From contig CAMAYW010000099.1 of assembly GCA_945862475.1 (NCBI GenBank), positions 1 through 7,985 of the forward strand: 7,985 nucleotides of DNA. Direction: 5' to 3'. This DNA is from Bacteriovorax stolpii. Its GTDB lineage: Bacteria > Bdellovibrionota > Bacteriovoracia > Bacteriovoracales > Bacteriovoracaceae. Position numbers and translations under genes: made by a program. Shown in pieces: positions 1 to 6,068 of this stretch (positions within the stretch are counted from its first letter, which is position 1; each line of letters opens with the position of its first letter). The notes beneath the pieces were generated by a model. The model was given only the letters and a program-made list of their open reading frames with translations, ran no database searches and had not been told where the DNA came from.

Positions 1-804
1 AAAATCAGTCACTGACTCAAAGCCAAATTCTTTTGCCAATTCATCTGTAAAATCCGGAAGGATTTTAGTTTTAATTTCAAGAAGTTCAACGTGGAAAGTC
101 ACTGGAGCATTCTTTAAAGACTCTTCATGGTATTCAGCTGGGAAAGTCACTTTTACGTCTTTCTTTTCGCCCTTCTTAAGACCAATCATCCCGTCTTCAA
201 ATCCTGGAATGAACTGACCAGAACCGATTTCAAGCATGTATTCTTGTGCCTTCATATTTTCTGGCTTAGAACCGTCAGCAAGTTCACCTTCAAAATTAAA
301 AACAGCAAAATCACCTTGTTTTAAAGCATGGCCAGCATCTTTTACTTCAACGATTTCAGCTTTGTTCGAAAGATAATTCTTCTTAAGTGTTTCGAAATCT
401 TCATCCGAAACAGTTTCAGAATCTTTCTTGAAAGTGAACTTCGAGTAATCTTTTAATTCGATCTCAGGAATAATTTCAACTGTTGCTTCAAAAGCAACAT
501 TTTTCCCTGATTCATATTTTGTATTTCCGAATTGTGGGTAACCAACAGCACGAAGATTTTCTTTCTTCACAGCTTGGTAATATTGATCAGAGATGAAACG
601 ATAAAGCGCATCGTTTTCAACTTGTGGCCCAAATAATTTTTGAACCATCTCTAAAGGAGCTTTACCTTTACGAAACCCCTTAAGGTTTGAGTTTGCTTGC
701 TTTGCAATGAGTGCCTCTTTGATTTCTTTCGAAAGATCAACTTTCTCGAAATTGAAGACTAATTTCTTCGTGCAGCTGTTAACATTTTCAATGATGTAAG
801 ACAT
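1..804 (-). CDS. tig: Trigger factor, ribosome-associated chaperone and peptidyl-prolyl isomerase (partial, C-terminus outside window)
   Basis: The frame is open from the ATG at 804 to the window edge, giving 268 residues of a protein usually about 430 long. Residues 1-115 form the N-terminal ribosome-binding domain, with the signature GFRKGKAP at 43-50, the loop that contacts ribosomal protein L23 near the exit tunnel. Residues about 155-245 form the FKBP-type isomerase domain, seen as NFEGELADGS (170-179), IGSGQFIPGFEDGMIG (193-208) and VTFPAEY (219-225). The start of the C-terminal chaperone domain follows (LPDFTDELAKEFGF, 249-262). The protein binds emerging chains in the cytoplasm and delays misfolding. 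A weak purine-rich ribosome site (GAGAGA, 809-814) precedes the ATG. A 73-bp gap with a promoter-like sequence separates it from truA, so it probably has its own transcript. In many bacteria clpP and clpX follow tig; that would lie beyond coordinate 1. Confidence 0.97.
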   Translation of the reverse strand, partial: MSYIIENVNSCTKKLVFNFEKVDLSKEIKEALIAKQANSNLKGFRKGKAPLEMVQKLFGPQVENDALYRFISDQYYQAVKKENLRAVGYPQFGNTKYESGKNVAFEATVEIIPEIELKDYSKFTFKKDSETVSDEDFETLKKNYLSNKAEIVEVKDAGHALKQGDFAVFNFEGELADGSKPENMKAQEYMLEIGSGQFIPGFEDGMIGLKKGEKKDVKVTFPAEYHEESLKNAPVTFHVELLEIKTKILPDFTDELAKEFGFESVTDF

Positions 805-844
805 AAAATCTCTCTTGTTTCCGAGTGAAAAATTTGAATTAGTG

Positions 845-872
845 TTTTTAACATAAAGCCTGAAATTGTCAA
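845..872 (-). promoter_or_regulatory. Candidate sigma-70-type promoter for tig
   Basis: Read on the minus strand, a perfect TTGACA (872-867) is followed by a 16-nt spacer and TAAAAA (850-845), with TGT directly before the -10 box that could act as an extended -10 element. The -10 box matches the consensus at four of six positions and lacks the final T. Predicted transcription would begin near 838, giving a leader of about 34 nt before the tig ATG. This is the only sizeable intergenic gap in the window. No terminator hairpin was seen here, so read-through from truA may also supply tig mRNA. Confidence 0.5.
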
Positions 873-877
873 AGACT

Positions 878-1645
878 TCAATAAATGACGCGCACCATAT
901 AAAGGCCTTCTGGTGGAGCGACTGGTCCTAACCTTTGAACCTTATTAGGGCCCAAAGCAAGCCTTAGATCTTCCAGAGTTATTTTTCCTCTTCCGATGTT
1001 CCAAACAGCCCCCACTAAAAGCCTTACCATTTGCTTTAAAAATCCATTTCCAACAATTCTAAAAACATAATGCGGGGGAAGCATCCACTCCCCTTGCGGA
1101 ATTTCTAAAATCTCACACTCAAAAATCTCACGAATGTTATGGGACACTTCAGTACCTTCACAGTAAAAATTTGAGAAGTCATGGGTTCCGATAAGAACCT
1201 TGCACGCCTCTCGCATTTTTTCTATGTCGAGTTCAAAGGGATAATTGTGAATAAGATCATTTTGGAATGCGGTGAATGTTCGATTACAAGTGAACCGGTA
1301 ATGATATTCCTTGGATTTTGCATGTACTGTTGGAAAAAAATCTTCATTCGACAACTCGCAGCTCACTATCCTGATATCATTAGGAAGGTTCACATTGAGG
1401 GCCTTGAGTAAATTTTCTGGAGCAATTTTGAGTTCGATTTCTACCTTGGCCACTTGTCCGAGAGCGTGAACTCCGGCATCAGTTCGACCAGCGCCCATAC
1501 TTTTCACTCGTTCCGATTTTGAAATAACTCTGAGTGCTTTATTCAGTTCACCTTGAACGGTTACCCCTGCTTCATCTGGCTGAACTTGCCACCCCAAATA
1601 GCGGGTTCCTTTATATTGAAGAGTCAGGCGATAGTATTGAATCAC
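878..1645 (-). CDS. truA: tRNA pseudouridine(38-40) synthase TruA
   Basis: TruA converts uridines 38, 39 and 40 of the tRNA anticodon arm to pseudouridine. With the start chosen here it has 255 residues, a normal length. It opens with YRLTLQYKGTRYLGWQ (5-20) and carries the catalytic motif GAGRTDAGVHALGQ (51-64), with nucleophile Asp56. Further family motifs are KEYHYRF (about 112-118) and GNGFLKQMVRLLVGAVWNIG (about 199-218), with the tail GPVAPPEGLYMVRVIY. The frame extends upstream to a TTG at 1675, but that start would overlap pssA by 34 bp and has no ribosome site. The GTG at 1645 overlaps the pssA stop in a GTGA arrangement typical of translational coupling and places the conserved region next to the N-terminus. 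The ribosome site for GTG is weak (purine-rich AGAAGCGAA). Identity is certain; the start is likely but unproven. Confidence 0.95.
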   Translation of the reverse strand: MIQYYRLTLQYKGTRYLGWQVQPDEAGVTVQGELNKALRVISKSERVKSMGAGRTDAGVHALGQVAKVEIELKIAPENLLKALNVNLPNDIRIVSCELSNEDFFPTVHAKSKEYHYRFTCNRTFTAFQNDLIHNYPFELDIEKMREACKVLIGTHDFSNFYCEGTEVSHNIREIFECEILEIPQGEWMLPPHYVFRIVGNGFLKQMVRLLVGAVWNIGRGKITLEDLRLALGPNKVQRLGPVAPPEGLYMVRVIY

Positions 1646-2394
1646 TTCGCTTCTATTTCCGGCTCTTCTGACCAATCAAAGATGTGCTCAAATTTCTTCA
1701 AATGAGTCATCCAATAAATAAGTGAAGCAACAACATAGAAGGTAATAATGACTGGAATCATGATCTCTTCATAGATAAAAAGGGACGCCATAATCATGAA
1801 AATGACCATGAGAACTTGTTTTTTATGATTCTTTACCCACTCAGATTTTTTAAAACTAGGAAATGGGATATTGGAGATCATGAGAGCTGCATAAAAGAGA
1901 AGATAGCCTACAGTAAAAGGTTTAAAATTTTCAATTTCTGGAAAGTTAATAGCAAGAAAAATTAAACTAATCGCAGCTGTCGCCCCTCCGGGTATAGGTA
2001 ATCCCTGAAAGTAATCGGATTTATTTTTATCAATGTTTGCATTGAATCGAGCGAGTCTTAGGGCCCCACAAAGCATAAAGAAAAAACAGGCAACCATTCC
2101 TGGTCTTCCGGTATCTTTAAGAAAACGAAAATAATACACAATAGCAGGAGAAACACCGAAAGAAACAAGATCGCTTAATGAATCAAATTGTTCACCAAAA
2201 GCCGATTGAGTATTCGTCATACGAGCAATACGTCCATCAACACTATCAAAGATTGCTCCAAGAACTATGAACATGCAGGCCTTATAAAACTCTCCATGGA
2301 AAGCAAACAGAATAGCAATAAATCCGCAGGCCATGTTGAGGGCAGTGAATGTATTCGGAATAAAGTAAGCAAGACGACGACTTTCAAGTGGCAT
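1642..2394 (-). CDS. pssA: CDP-diacylglycerol--serine O-phosphatidyltransferase (phosphatidylserine synthase, membrane type)
   Basis: This integral membrane enzyme joins CDP-diacylglycerol and L-serine to give phosphatidylserine and CMP. The CDP-alcohol phosphatidyltransferase signature is complete: Asp53-Gly54, Ala57-Arg58, Gly67, Asp71 and Asp75, in the spacing DGxxARx8GxxxDxxxD. Features of the serine subgroup are PNTFTALNMACGF (13-25), LRLARFN (112-118), GLPIPGGA (131-138) and ISNIPFPSFKK (173-183). At least six hydrophobic segments are visible, at about 14-34, 38-50, 100-114, 137-152, 158-175 and 193-228. The length of 250 residues fits the membrane-bound class rather than the PLD-like E. 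coli type. The ATG at 2394 lies 2 bp after the psd-like stop, and its ribosome site TAAGGT (2406-2401) sits inside the end of that gene. Its substrate is supplied by CdsA in the same operon. Serine specificity is inferred from family motifs; a related hydroxy-amino-acid acceptor cannot be excluded. Confidence 0.9.
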   Translation of the reverse strand: MPLESRRLAYFIPNTFTALNMACGFIAILFAFHGEFYKACMFIVLGAIFDSVDGRIARMTNTQSAFGEQFDSLSDLVSFGVSPAIVYYFRFLKDTGRPGMVACFFFMLCGALRLARFNANIDKNKSDYFQGLPIPGGATAAISLIFLAINFPEIENFKPFTVGYLLFYAALMISNIPFPSFKKSEWVKNHKKQVLMVIFMIMASLFIYEEIMIPVIITFYVVASLIYWMTHLKKFEHIFDWSEEPEIEAK

Positions 2395-2396
2395 AT

Positions 2397-3071
2397 TTAA
2401 ACCTTAGGTTGATCTTTTATTGCTGCAATAACTGTTTGACCAGGTACGACTGTTTCATTTTCGAAAACCAGTATATCGCTATTGGCCGGAAGATAGATTA
2501 GCAGAGTCCCACCAAAAGGATAATACCCAAAACATGCTCCGGCACGTCCTCTGTCACCAGATTTCAACCATATAGTAGGACGAATTCCTGAAGTACAATC
2601 AATGAAACGCATCAATGTTTGTAGTCTATTCTTGGACATGAGGGTTAAATCCGTATGCGCCAGTTCATCCACCGGGCCATAAAAAAAATGAGTCTCAGAA
2701 TCTCGGTTTAATTTTTTACCCTTGGTTGCCTTTAGAAAAGTCACTTCTCCAGCAGTTGGGAGATAGAGTCCTTTTTCGTCCCAGAATGAAATCGCAATCC
2801 TGATTTCATGACAAGGCGAAGGGTAATCCATGCTTGTCACCGAGTGCCTAATCGAAGCCACTGTTCCATAGACTGGAGTGAGATAAATTTCACCATCGTT
2901 TTTAATTGTATCCCGGTAAGGGATCGAGGATCTTCTAAAAAGAAAAAGAACAAAAGAACAAATAAGCAAAACAGGTACTTTAATAAGTAGTGACCATTTA
3001 AAAAAAGCATAGGTCATCAATGCTAAAAGAGAATAAGTAATTTCTGTCGGTAGAAAAAAAAATCGACTCAT
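2397..3071 (-). CDS. Phosphatidylserine decarboxylase family protein lacking the expected catalytic residues (probable pseudoenzyme)
   Basis: A 224-residue membrane-anchored protein, the length of the short Psd class, with two hydrophobic segments at about 11-29 and 31-45. Family landmarks align in order: the SPADGKV block corresponds to TPVYGTV (65-71), the DVHxxRxP block to DEKGLYLP (98-105), and the C-terminal GDRxxxGxxFGxxxFGSxxxxYLP block to residues 172-195 (GDRGRAGACFGYYPFGGT). Active enzymes use an Asp-His-Ser triad and cleave themselves at Gly-Ser to make the pyruvoyl cofactor. Here those positions read Tyr68 (TAT), Lys100 (AAA) and Gly188 (GGG), so neither self-cleavage nor decarboxylation by the known mechanism is expected. 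The gene is intact, overlaps tsaB by 4 bp (ATGA), has a good ribosome site (TAAGGT, 3083-3078) and sits 2 bp before pssA, so it looks maintained and expressed. It could regulate or scaffold PssA, bind phosphatidylserine, or do unrelated chemistry. Family membership is confident by eye; function is unknown. Confidence 0.8.
   Translation of the reverse strand: MSRFFFLPTEITYSLLALMTYAFFKWSLLIKVPVLLICSFVLFLFRRSSIPYRDTIKNDGEIYLTPVYGTVASIRHSVTSMDYPSPCHEIRIAISFWDEKGLYLPTAGEVTFLKATKGKKLNRDSETHFFYGPVDELAHTDLTLMSKNRLQTLMRFIDCTSGIRPTIWLKSGDRGRAGACFGYYPFGGTLLIYLPANSDILVFENETVVPGQTVIAAIKDQPKV
2401..2406 (-). promoter_or_regulatory. Ribosome binding site of pssA, inside the psd-like gene 3' end
   Basis: TAAGGT on the minus strand overlaps the last sense codons of the psd-like gene. 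AAGG ends 7 nt before the pssA ATG at 2394, supporting that start and coupling of the two genes. Confidence 0.75.
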
Positions 3072-3682
3072 GGATTGACCTTAAATTCATCCTCAGGAGC
3101 TCGAAAATAAAATGGCTCTTTTTTCTCACTCTTTAAAACTTCTGAAAAGACATCCACAGAATGCTTTAAGATGAGCTCACTCGTATGCTCTGCTCCCTTT
3201 AAAAAAGGAGAAGAGTGCTGATCCAGAGATGCCTCTGAATGAATAAAGAAATTTCCCGATTTAAGGTGATTTTCAATTTCATTCACACTAATTAATTTTT
3301 GTTCGGTTTTATCATTCTGCCACTGATGAATAAAGTATTCGCCTCGATAAGCTTTCGTAAACCATATTCCAGATTCGATGCCACACAACTTCGGAATATC
3401 GTGACTGTAGAAAGAAAATTGTTTAATACCAAAGAAATGAAAGACATCAGAAAGTCCCTCTGAAAGTCTGAGACCTGTATAGAATCCTGGCCCGTTTACG
3501 GTCAGAATACCTTTAAGATTCTTAACTCTTAATTGATTCGATTCTAATAGTTGATAGGACTCTGATTGAATGATCGCAGATGCTTTTTGACCTTTGATCT
3601 TTTTGAACCCAAGCCAATTCAAGTCCTCATCAAGAAGACCGATATTTAAATCATATGTCGAATCAATAAATAAATAGCTCAA
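3068..3682 (-). CDS. tsaB: tRNA threonylcarbamoyladenosine biosynthesis protein TsaB
   Basis: TsaB is the non-catalytic partner of TsaD (with TsaE) in forming t6A37 on ANN-decoding tRNAs. It has an ASKHA-type fold. Recognised features are the N-terminal strand LFIDS (4-8), the hallmark VNGPGFYTGLRLSEGL (62-77, matching the usual GPGSFTGLR block), TKAYRGEYF (109-117, the position of the usual DARRGEVY) and the C-terminal PFYFRAPE (190-197, the PxYLR block). At 204 residues it is somewhat shorter and more divergent than typical family members of about 220-230. The start is TTG at 3682: no ATG or GTG lies near, and the frame is closed upstream by the rseP stop 3 nt away. The ribosome site is weak (TTTTAAG around the rseP stop), so translation probably depends on coupling with rseP. 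It overlaps the psd-like gene by 4 bp. Confidence 0.85.
   Translation of the reverse strand: MSYLFIDSTYDLNIGLLDEDLNWLGFKKIKGQKASAIIQSESYQLLESNQLRVKNLKGILTVNGPGFYTGLRLSEGLSDVFHFFGIKQFSFYSHDIPKLCGIESGIWFTKAYRGEYFIHQWQNDKTEQKLISVNEIENHLKSGNFFIHSEASLDQHSSPFLKGAEHTSELILKHSVDVFSEVLKSEKKEPFYFRAPEDEFKVNP
3078..3083 (-). promoter_or_regulatory. Ribosome binding site of the psd-like gene, inside the tsaB 3' end
   Basis: TAAGGT on the minus strand lies within the last codons of tsaB, with AAGG ending 7 nt before the ATG at 3071. It shows that the catalytically atypical psd-like gene keeps a proper initiation signal. Confidence 0.75.
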
Positions 3683-3685
3683 AAC

Positions 3686-5236
3686 TTAAAACAATTTCGA
3701 AATGTCATTAAACAATGCTACAAAAATTAAAAAGAATAAAAAAGAAACTCCAAATTTTTGAGCAATTTCCAGCTTCCTACGAGAAAGTGGCCCACCATTT
3801 ATCGTTTCAAAAATGAGGAACATAATATGTCCGCCATCAAGAACGGGTATTGGGAAAAGATTGATCACTCCCAAATTAATACTAATAATCGCCATCAGCC
3901 TGAAAAACATTGATAAACTAATATTGAAAGAATCAGAAGCGACCTTACCGATGGCAAGCGGTCCACCAATGTTATTCAATGAAACTTCTCTGGTGATCAG
4001 TTTTTTATAACCACTAAACGTTTTAACCACACCATCCCAGGTTCTCGTGAAGGCCCCTAGAATTGCTTCACCTATATTGTCAGACTTCACAACGATGAGT
4101 TTTGGTTGAACATATTCAACTGCACTTTCGATCCCAATAATCTTCGTTTTCTTCTTTTCGATCTCTTTGACTTCTGGAGTAATCTTCTTTGCGACTAGTT
4201 TGCCACCAGTCAATATCTTCACTTCGACTTCCTTACCATCGGGAAGCTGTTGGAGTCCTTGTCTTAGATCTTCAAAACTTTGAAGTATTTTTCCATTCAC
4301 CTCGACAAGAATATCCCCCTTCTTAATCTGCGCCTTATCGGCCGGTGAGGACATCACGACATTTCTAACAGAAAGATCTATGGGATAAAACTCAAGGCTT
4401 TTCACAAGTTCTGCTAATGATTGATTGGAACCAGAATTAATTTCTGACTCAGACGTCAGATCGGCCGTGAGCTTTCCATCTTTATCGATAAGCTTATAGA
4501 GAAAAGCTTTACCCAAAAATCCAGAATTAACCTCGTCGATAGAAAATGAAATGTCAGCGGGCTTTTGCACAAGGCTCACTAAAAACTTCTCACCACTTTT
4601 ATTAACAAAAATTGGTTTTTTCACTAACGATACGAGTTCAACAAATTGATTAATAAATGCCTCAAAACCCATATTGATTGGTAGGTCTATCTTTTGGCCA
4701 TTTCTCTGGACAATAATTTTATCAACAGAAGAACTTTTAATATTTAAATCATCAAAACTTAATATTTTCTCATCATTAATACCGACAATCACATCACCGG
4801 TTCTTAAGCCTTTATCAAAAAGAACCGATTTCTCTGCAACAATTCCGATTTTGGTTTCAGGAACTCGCTCGCCACCGGCCAAAAGTCCAACATATAAAAA
4901 GTAGGCAAGAATAAGATTGGCCAGGGGACCACCAAAAACGATCCAGAATCTTGCGAACTTTGATTTATGATTGAAGGCAACTTTTTTTTCTTCGTCACTT
5001 AATGCAATTTCGGAAAAAGGGTCATCTCCAAACATTTTGACGTAACCACCCAATGGGATGATCGATAAAGCGTATTCTGTCCCTTTATGAACGTATTTAA
5101 ATATCTTCGGTCCGAAACCAATTGAGAACACCTCAACTTTAACGCCGAAAAAGCGAGCAAAGAAAAAATGCCCTAACTCATGAAAAAAGATGAGTGGTCC
5201 AAGAAAAACGACAAAGATGAGAACTTTTTCTAACAT
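3686..5236 (-). CDS. rseP: RIP metalloprotease RseP (site-2 protease family)
   Basis: An inner-membrane zinc protease that cleaves substrates within the membrane, such as anti-sigma factors in envelope stress responses and remnant signal peptides. The zinc motif HELGH is at 19-23 in the first membrane segment (about 5-25), followed by GFGP (40-43) and IPLGGYVKMFGDD (60-72). FGGPLANLILA (101-111) lies in the second membrane segment. Two PDZ domains follow, at about 125-187 (core GLRTGDVIVGIND, 143-155) and about 288-355 (core AQIKKGDILVEVNG, 302-315). LNNIGGPLAIGK (420-431), the third zinc-ligand motif NLFPIPVLDGGH (459-470, Asp467) and a last membrane helix (about 495-510) complete it. At 516 residues it is longer than the 450-residue E. 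coli enzyme, mostly because of a roughly 100-residue stretch between the PDZ domains. The ATG at 5236 has ribosome site TAAGGA, which includes the cdsA stop codon. Confidence 0.97.
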   Translation of the reverse strand: MLEKVLIFVVFLGPLIFFHELGHFFFARFFGVKVEVFSIGFGPKIFKYVHKGTEYALSIIPLGGYVKMFGDDPFSEIALSDEEKKVAFNHKSKFARFWIVFGGPLANLILAYFLYVGLLAGGERVPETKIGIVAEKSVLFDKGLRTGDVIVGINDEKILSFDDLNIKSSSVDKIIVQRNGQKIDLPINMGFEAFINQFVELVSLVKKPIFVNKSGEKFLVSLVQKPADISFSIDEVNSGFLGKAFLYKLIDKDGKLTADLTSESEINSGSNQSLAELVKSLEFYPIDLSVRNVVMSSPADKAQIKKGDILVEVNGKILQSFEDLRQGLQQLPDGKEVEVKILTGGKLVAKKITPEVKEIEKKKTKIIGIESAVEYVQPKLIVVKSDNIGEAILGAFTRTWDGVVKTFSGYKKLITREVSLNNIGGPLAIGKVASDSFNISLSMFFRLMAIISINLGVINLFPIPVLDGGHIMFLIFETINGGPLSRRKLEIAQKFGVSFLFFLIFVALFNDISKLF

Positions 5237-5243
5237 ACAATAT

Positions 5244-5249
5244 TCCTTA
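5244..5249 (-). promoter_or_regulatory. Ribosome binding site of rseP, overlapping the cdsA stop codon
   Basis: TAAGGA on the minus strand begins with the cdsA TAA stop codon and ends 7 nt before the rseP ATG at 5236, supporting that start. Confidence 0.8.
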
Positions 5250-6068
5250 GCGGAAATTCGCCATCAGATAAAAAGCATAAAGAGGAGCTACAAACATCAA
5301 GCTATCAACTCGATCGTAAACTCCCCCGTGGCCAGGTATTAAGGATGAGCTATCTTTAATATCAAATTGCCTTTTTAGCTTTGACTGAGCGAGGTCCCCA
5401 ATTTGAGAGCAACAAGCTACAATTACAAAAAAGAAAACGAGAAACGGATGAACTTTTTCGACAAAATGATTCCAATACAAACATGTCGTCAGGACTGAAA
5501 AGAGAACACCACCAATCAACCCCTCTACTGTTTTCTTTGGGCTGACAGCTTCCCAAAGCTTATGCTTACCAAATTTTTTACCAGTAAAATAAGCGGCTGT
5601 ATCCACCATAAAATTTAAAATCATTAGACCAATAAATAAAATGATCCAATTTTGAAAATGAACGATGTAAGAGAGACAAATCATCGGAATAAGGACAAAG
5701 AAACCTGCTCCCCATGAAGTTGCTTTAAATATTTTAAGAAGAAGTTCTGATTTCTTATAGACTACAAAGAGATAAAACAAAAGTAATAGGTTCAAAACGA
5801 TTCCAGCTGAAATCCAGAAACTAAATGAAGACTGACTGATCTGATAAAAATTAAAAAAGGTATAACAACCTATGTAAATAATTTGAGCAAGAAGATATCT
5901 TTTGGAGAATCGACTTTGATCATAAAAATTTGTGATTATTTCATCAATTGTAAATAAACCGATTATCCCAATTGCAACCAAACTCGCCTTCGGTCCAAGA
6001 TAGAGACATAATCCCATAAGAATTAAAAGAACAACTCCAGAAATAATTCGTGTCATGTTATTGGACAT
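5247..6068 (-). CDS. cdsA: Phosphatidate cytidylyltransferase (CDP-diacylglycerol synthase)
   Basis: CdsA makes CDP-diacylglycerol from phosphatidic acid and CTP in the inner membrane, the branch point for all phospholipids, and here the direct supplier of PssA in the same operon. The 273-residue protein has about eight hydrophobic segments. It carries DTAAYFTGKKFGKHKL (156-171), SPKKTVEG (176-183) and the full family signature at 229-255: Ser229, Lys232-Arg233, Lys238-Asp239, PGHGG (245-249), Asp252-Arg253 and Asp255. Conserved acidic residues in these blocks bind the metal ions used in catalysis. The ATG at 6068 overlaps the uppS TAA stop by one base (TAATG), suggesting coupled translation. 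A purine-rich AAAGGG lies about 11 nt upstream. A second ATG at codon 5 is possible. dxr, which often follows cdsA in this kind of cluster, is absent. Confidence 0.97.
   Translation of the reverse strand: MSNNMTRIISGVVLLILMGLCLYLGPKASLVAIGIIGLFTIDEIITNFYDQSRFSKRYLLAQIIYIGCYTFFNFYQISQSSFSFWISAGIVLNLLLLFYLFVVYKKSELLLKIFKATSWGAGFFVLIPMICLSYIVHFQNWIILFIGLMILNFMVDTAAYFTGKKFGKHKLWEAVSPKKTVEGLIGGVLFSVLTTCLYWNHFVEKVHPFLVFFFVIVACCSQIGDLAQSKLKRQFDIKDSSSLIPGHGGVYDRVDSLMFVAPLYAFYLMANFR

Noticed and set aside
127..324. Plus-strand open frame of 65 codons inside tig
   Set aside because: It lies antisense within the clear trigger factor coding sequence, resembles no known protein by eye, and is explained by the composition of the real gene.
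805..877. Rho-independent terminator after truA
   Set aside because: No GC-rich inverted repeat followed by a T run was found on the minus strand in the gap.
2397..3071. A frameshift or pseudogene as the explanation for the altered Psd motifs
   Set aside because: The frame is continuous from start to stop, the conserved blocks before and after each substitution align in one frame, and length and gene junctions are normal. Point substitutions, not indels, account for the changes.
4804..4998. Minus-strand open frame in another frame within rseP
   Set aside because: It overlaps fully with the coding sequence for the FGGP membrane segment of RseP and has no ribosome site; it is a shadow frame.
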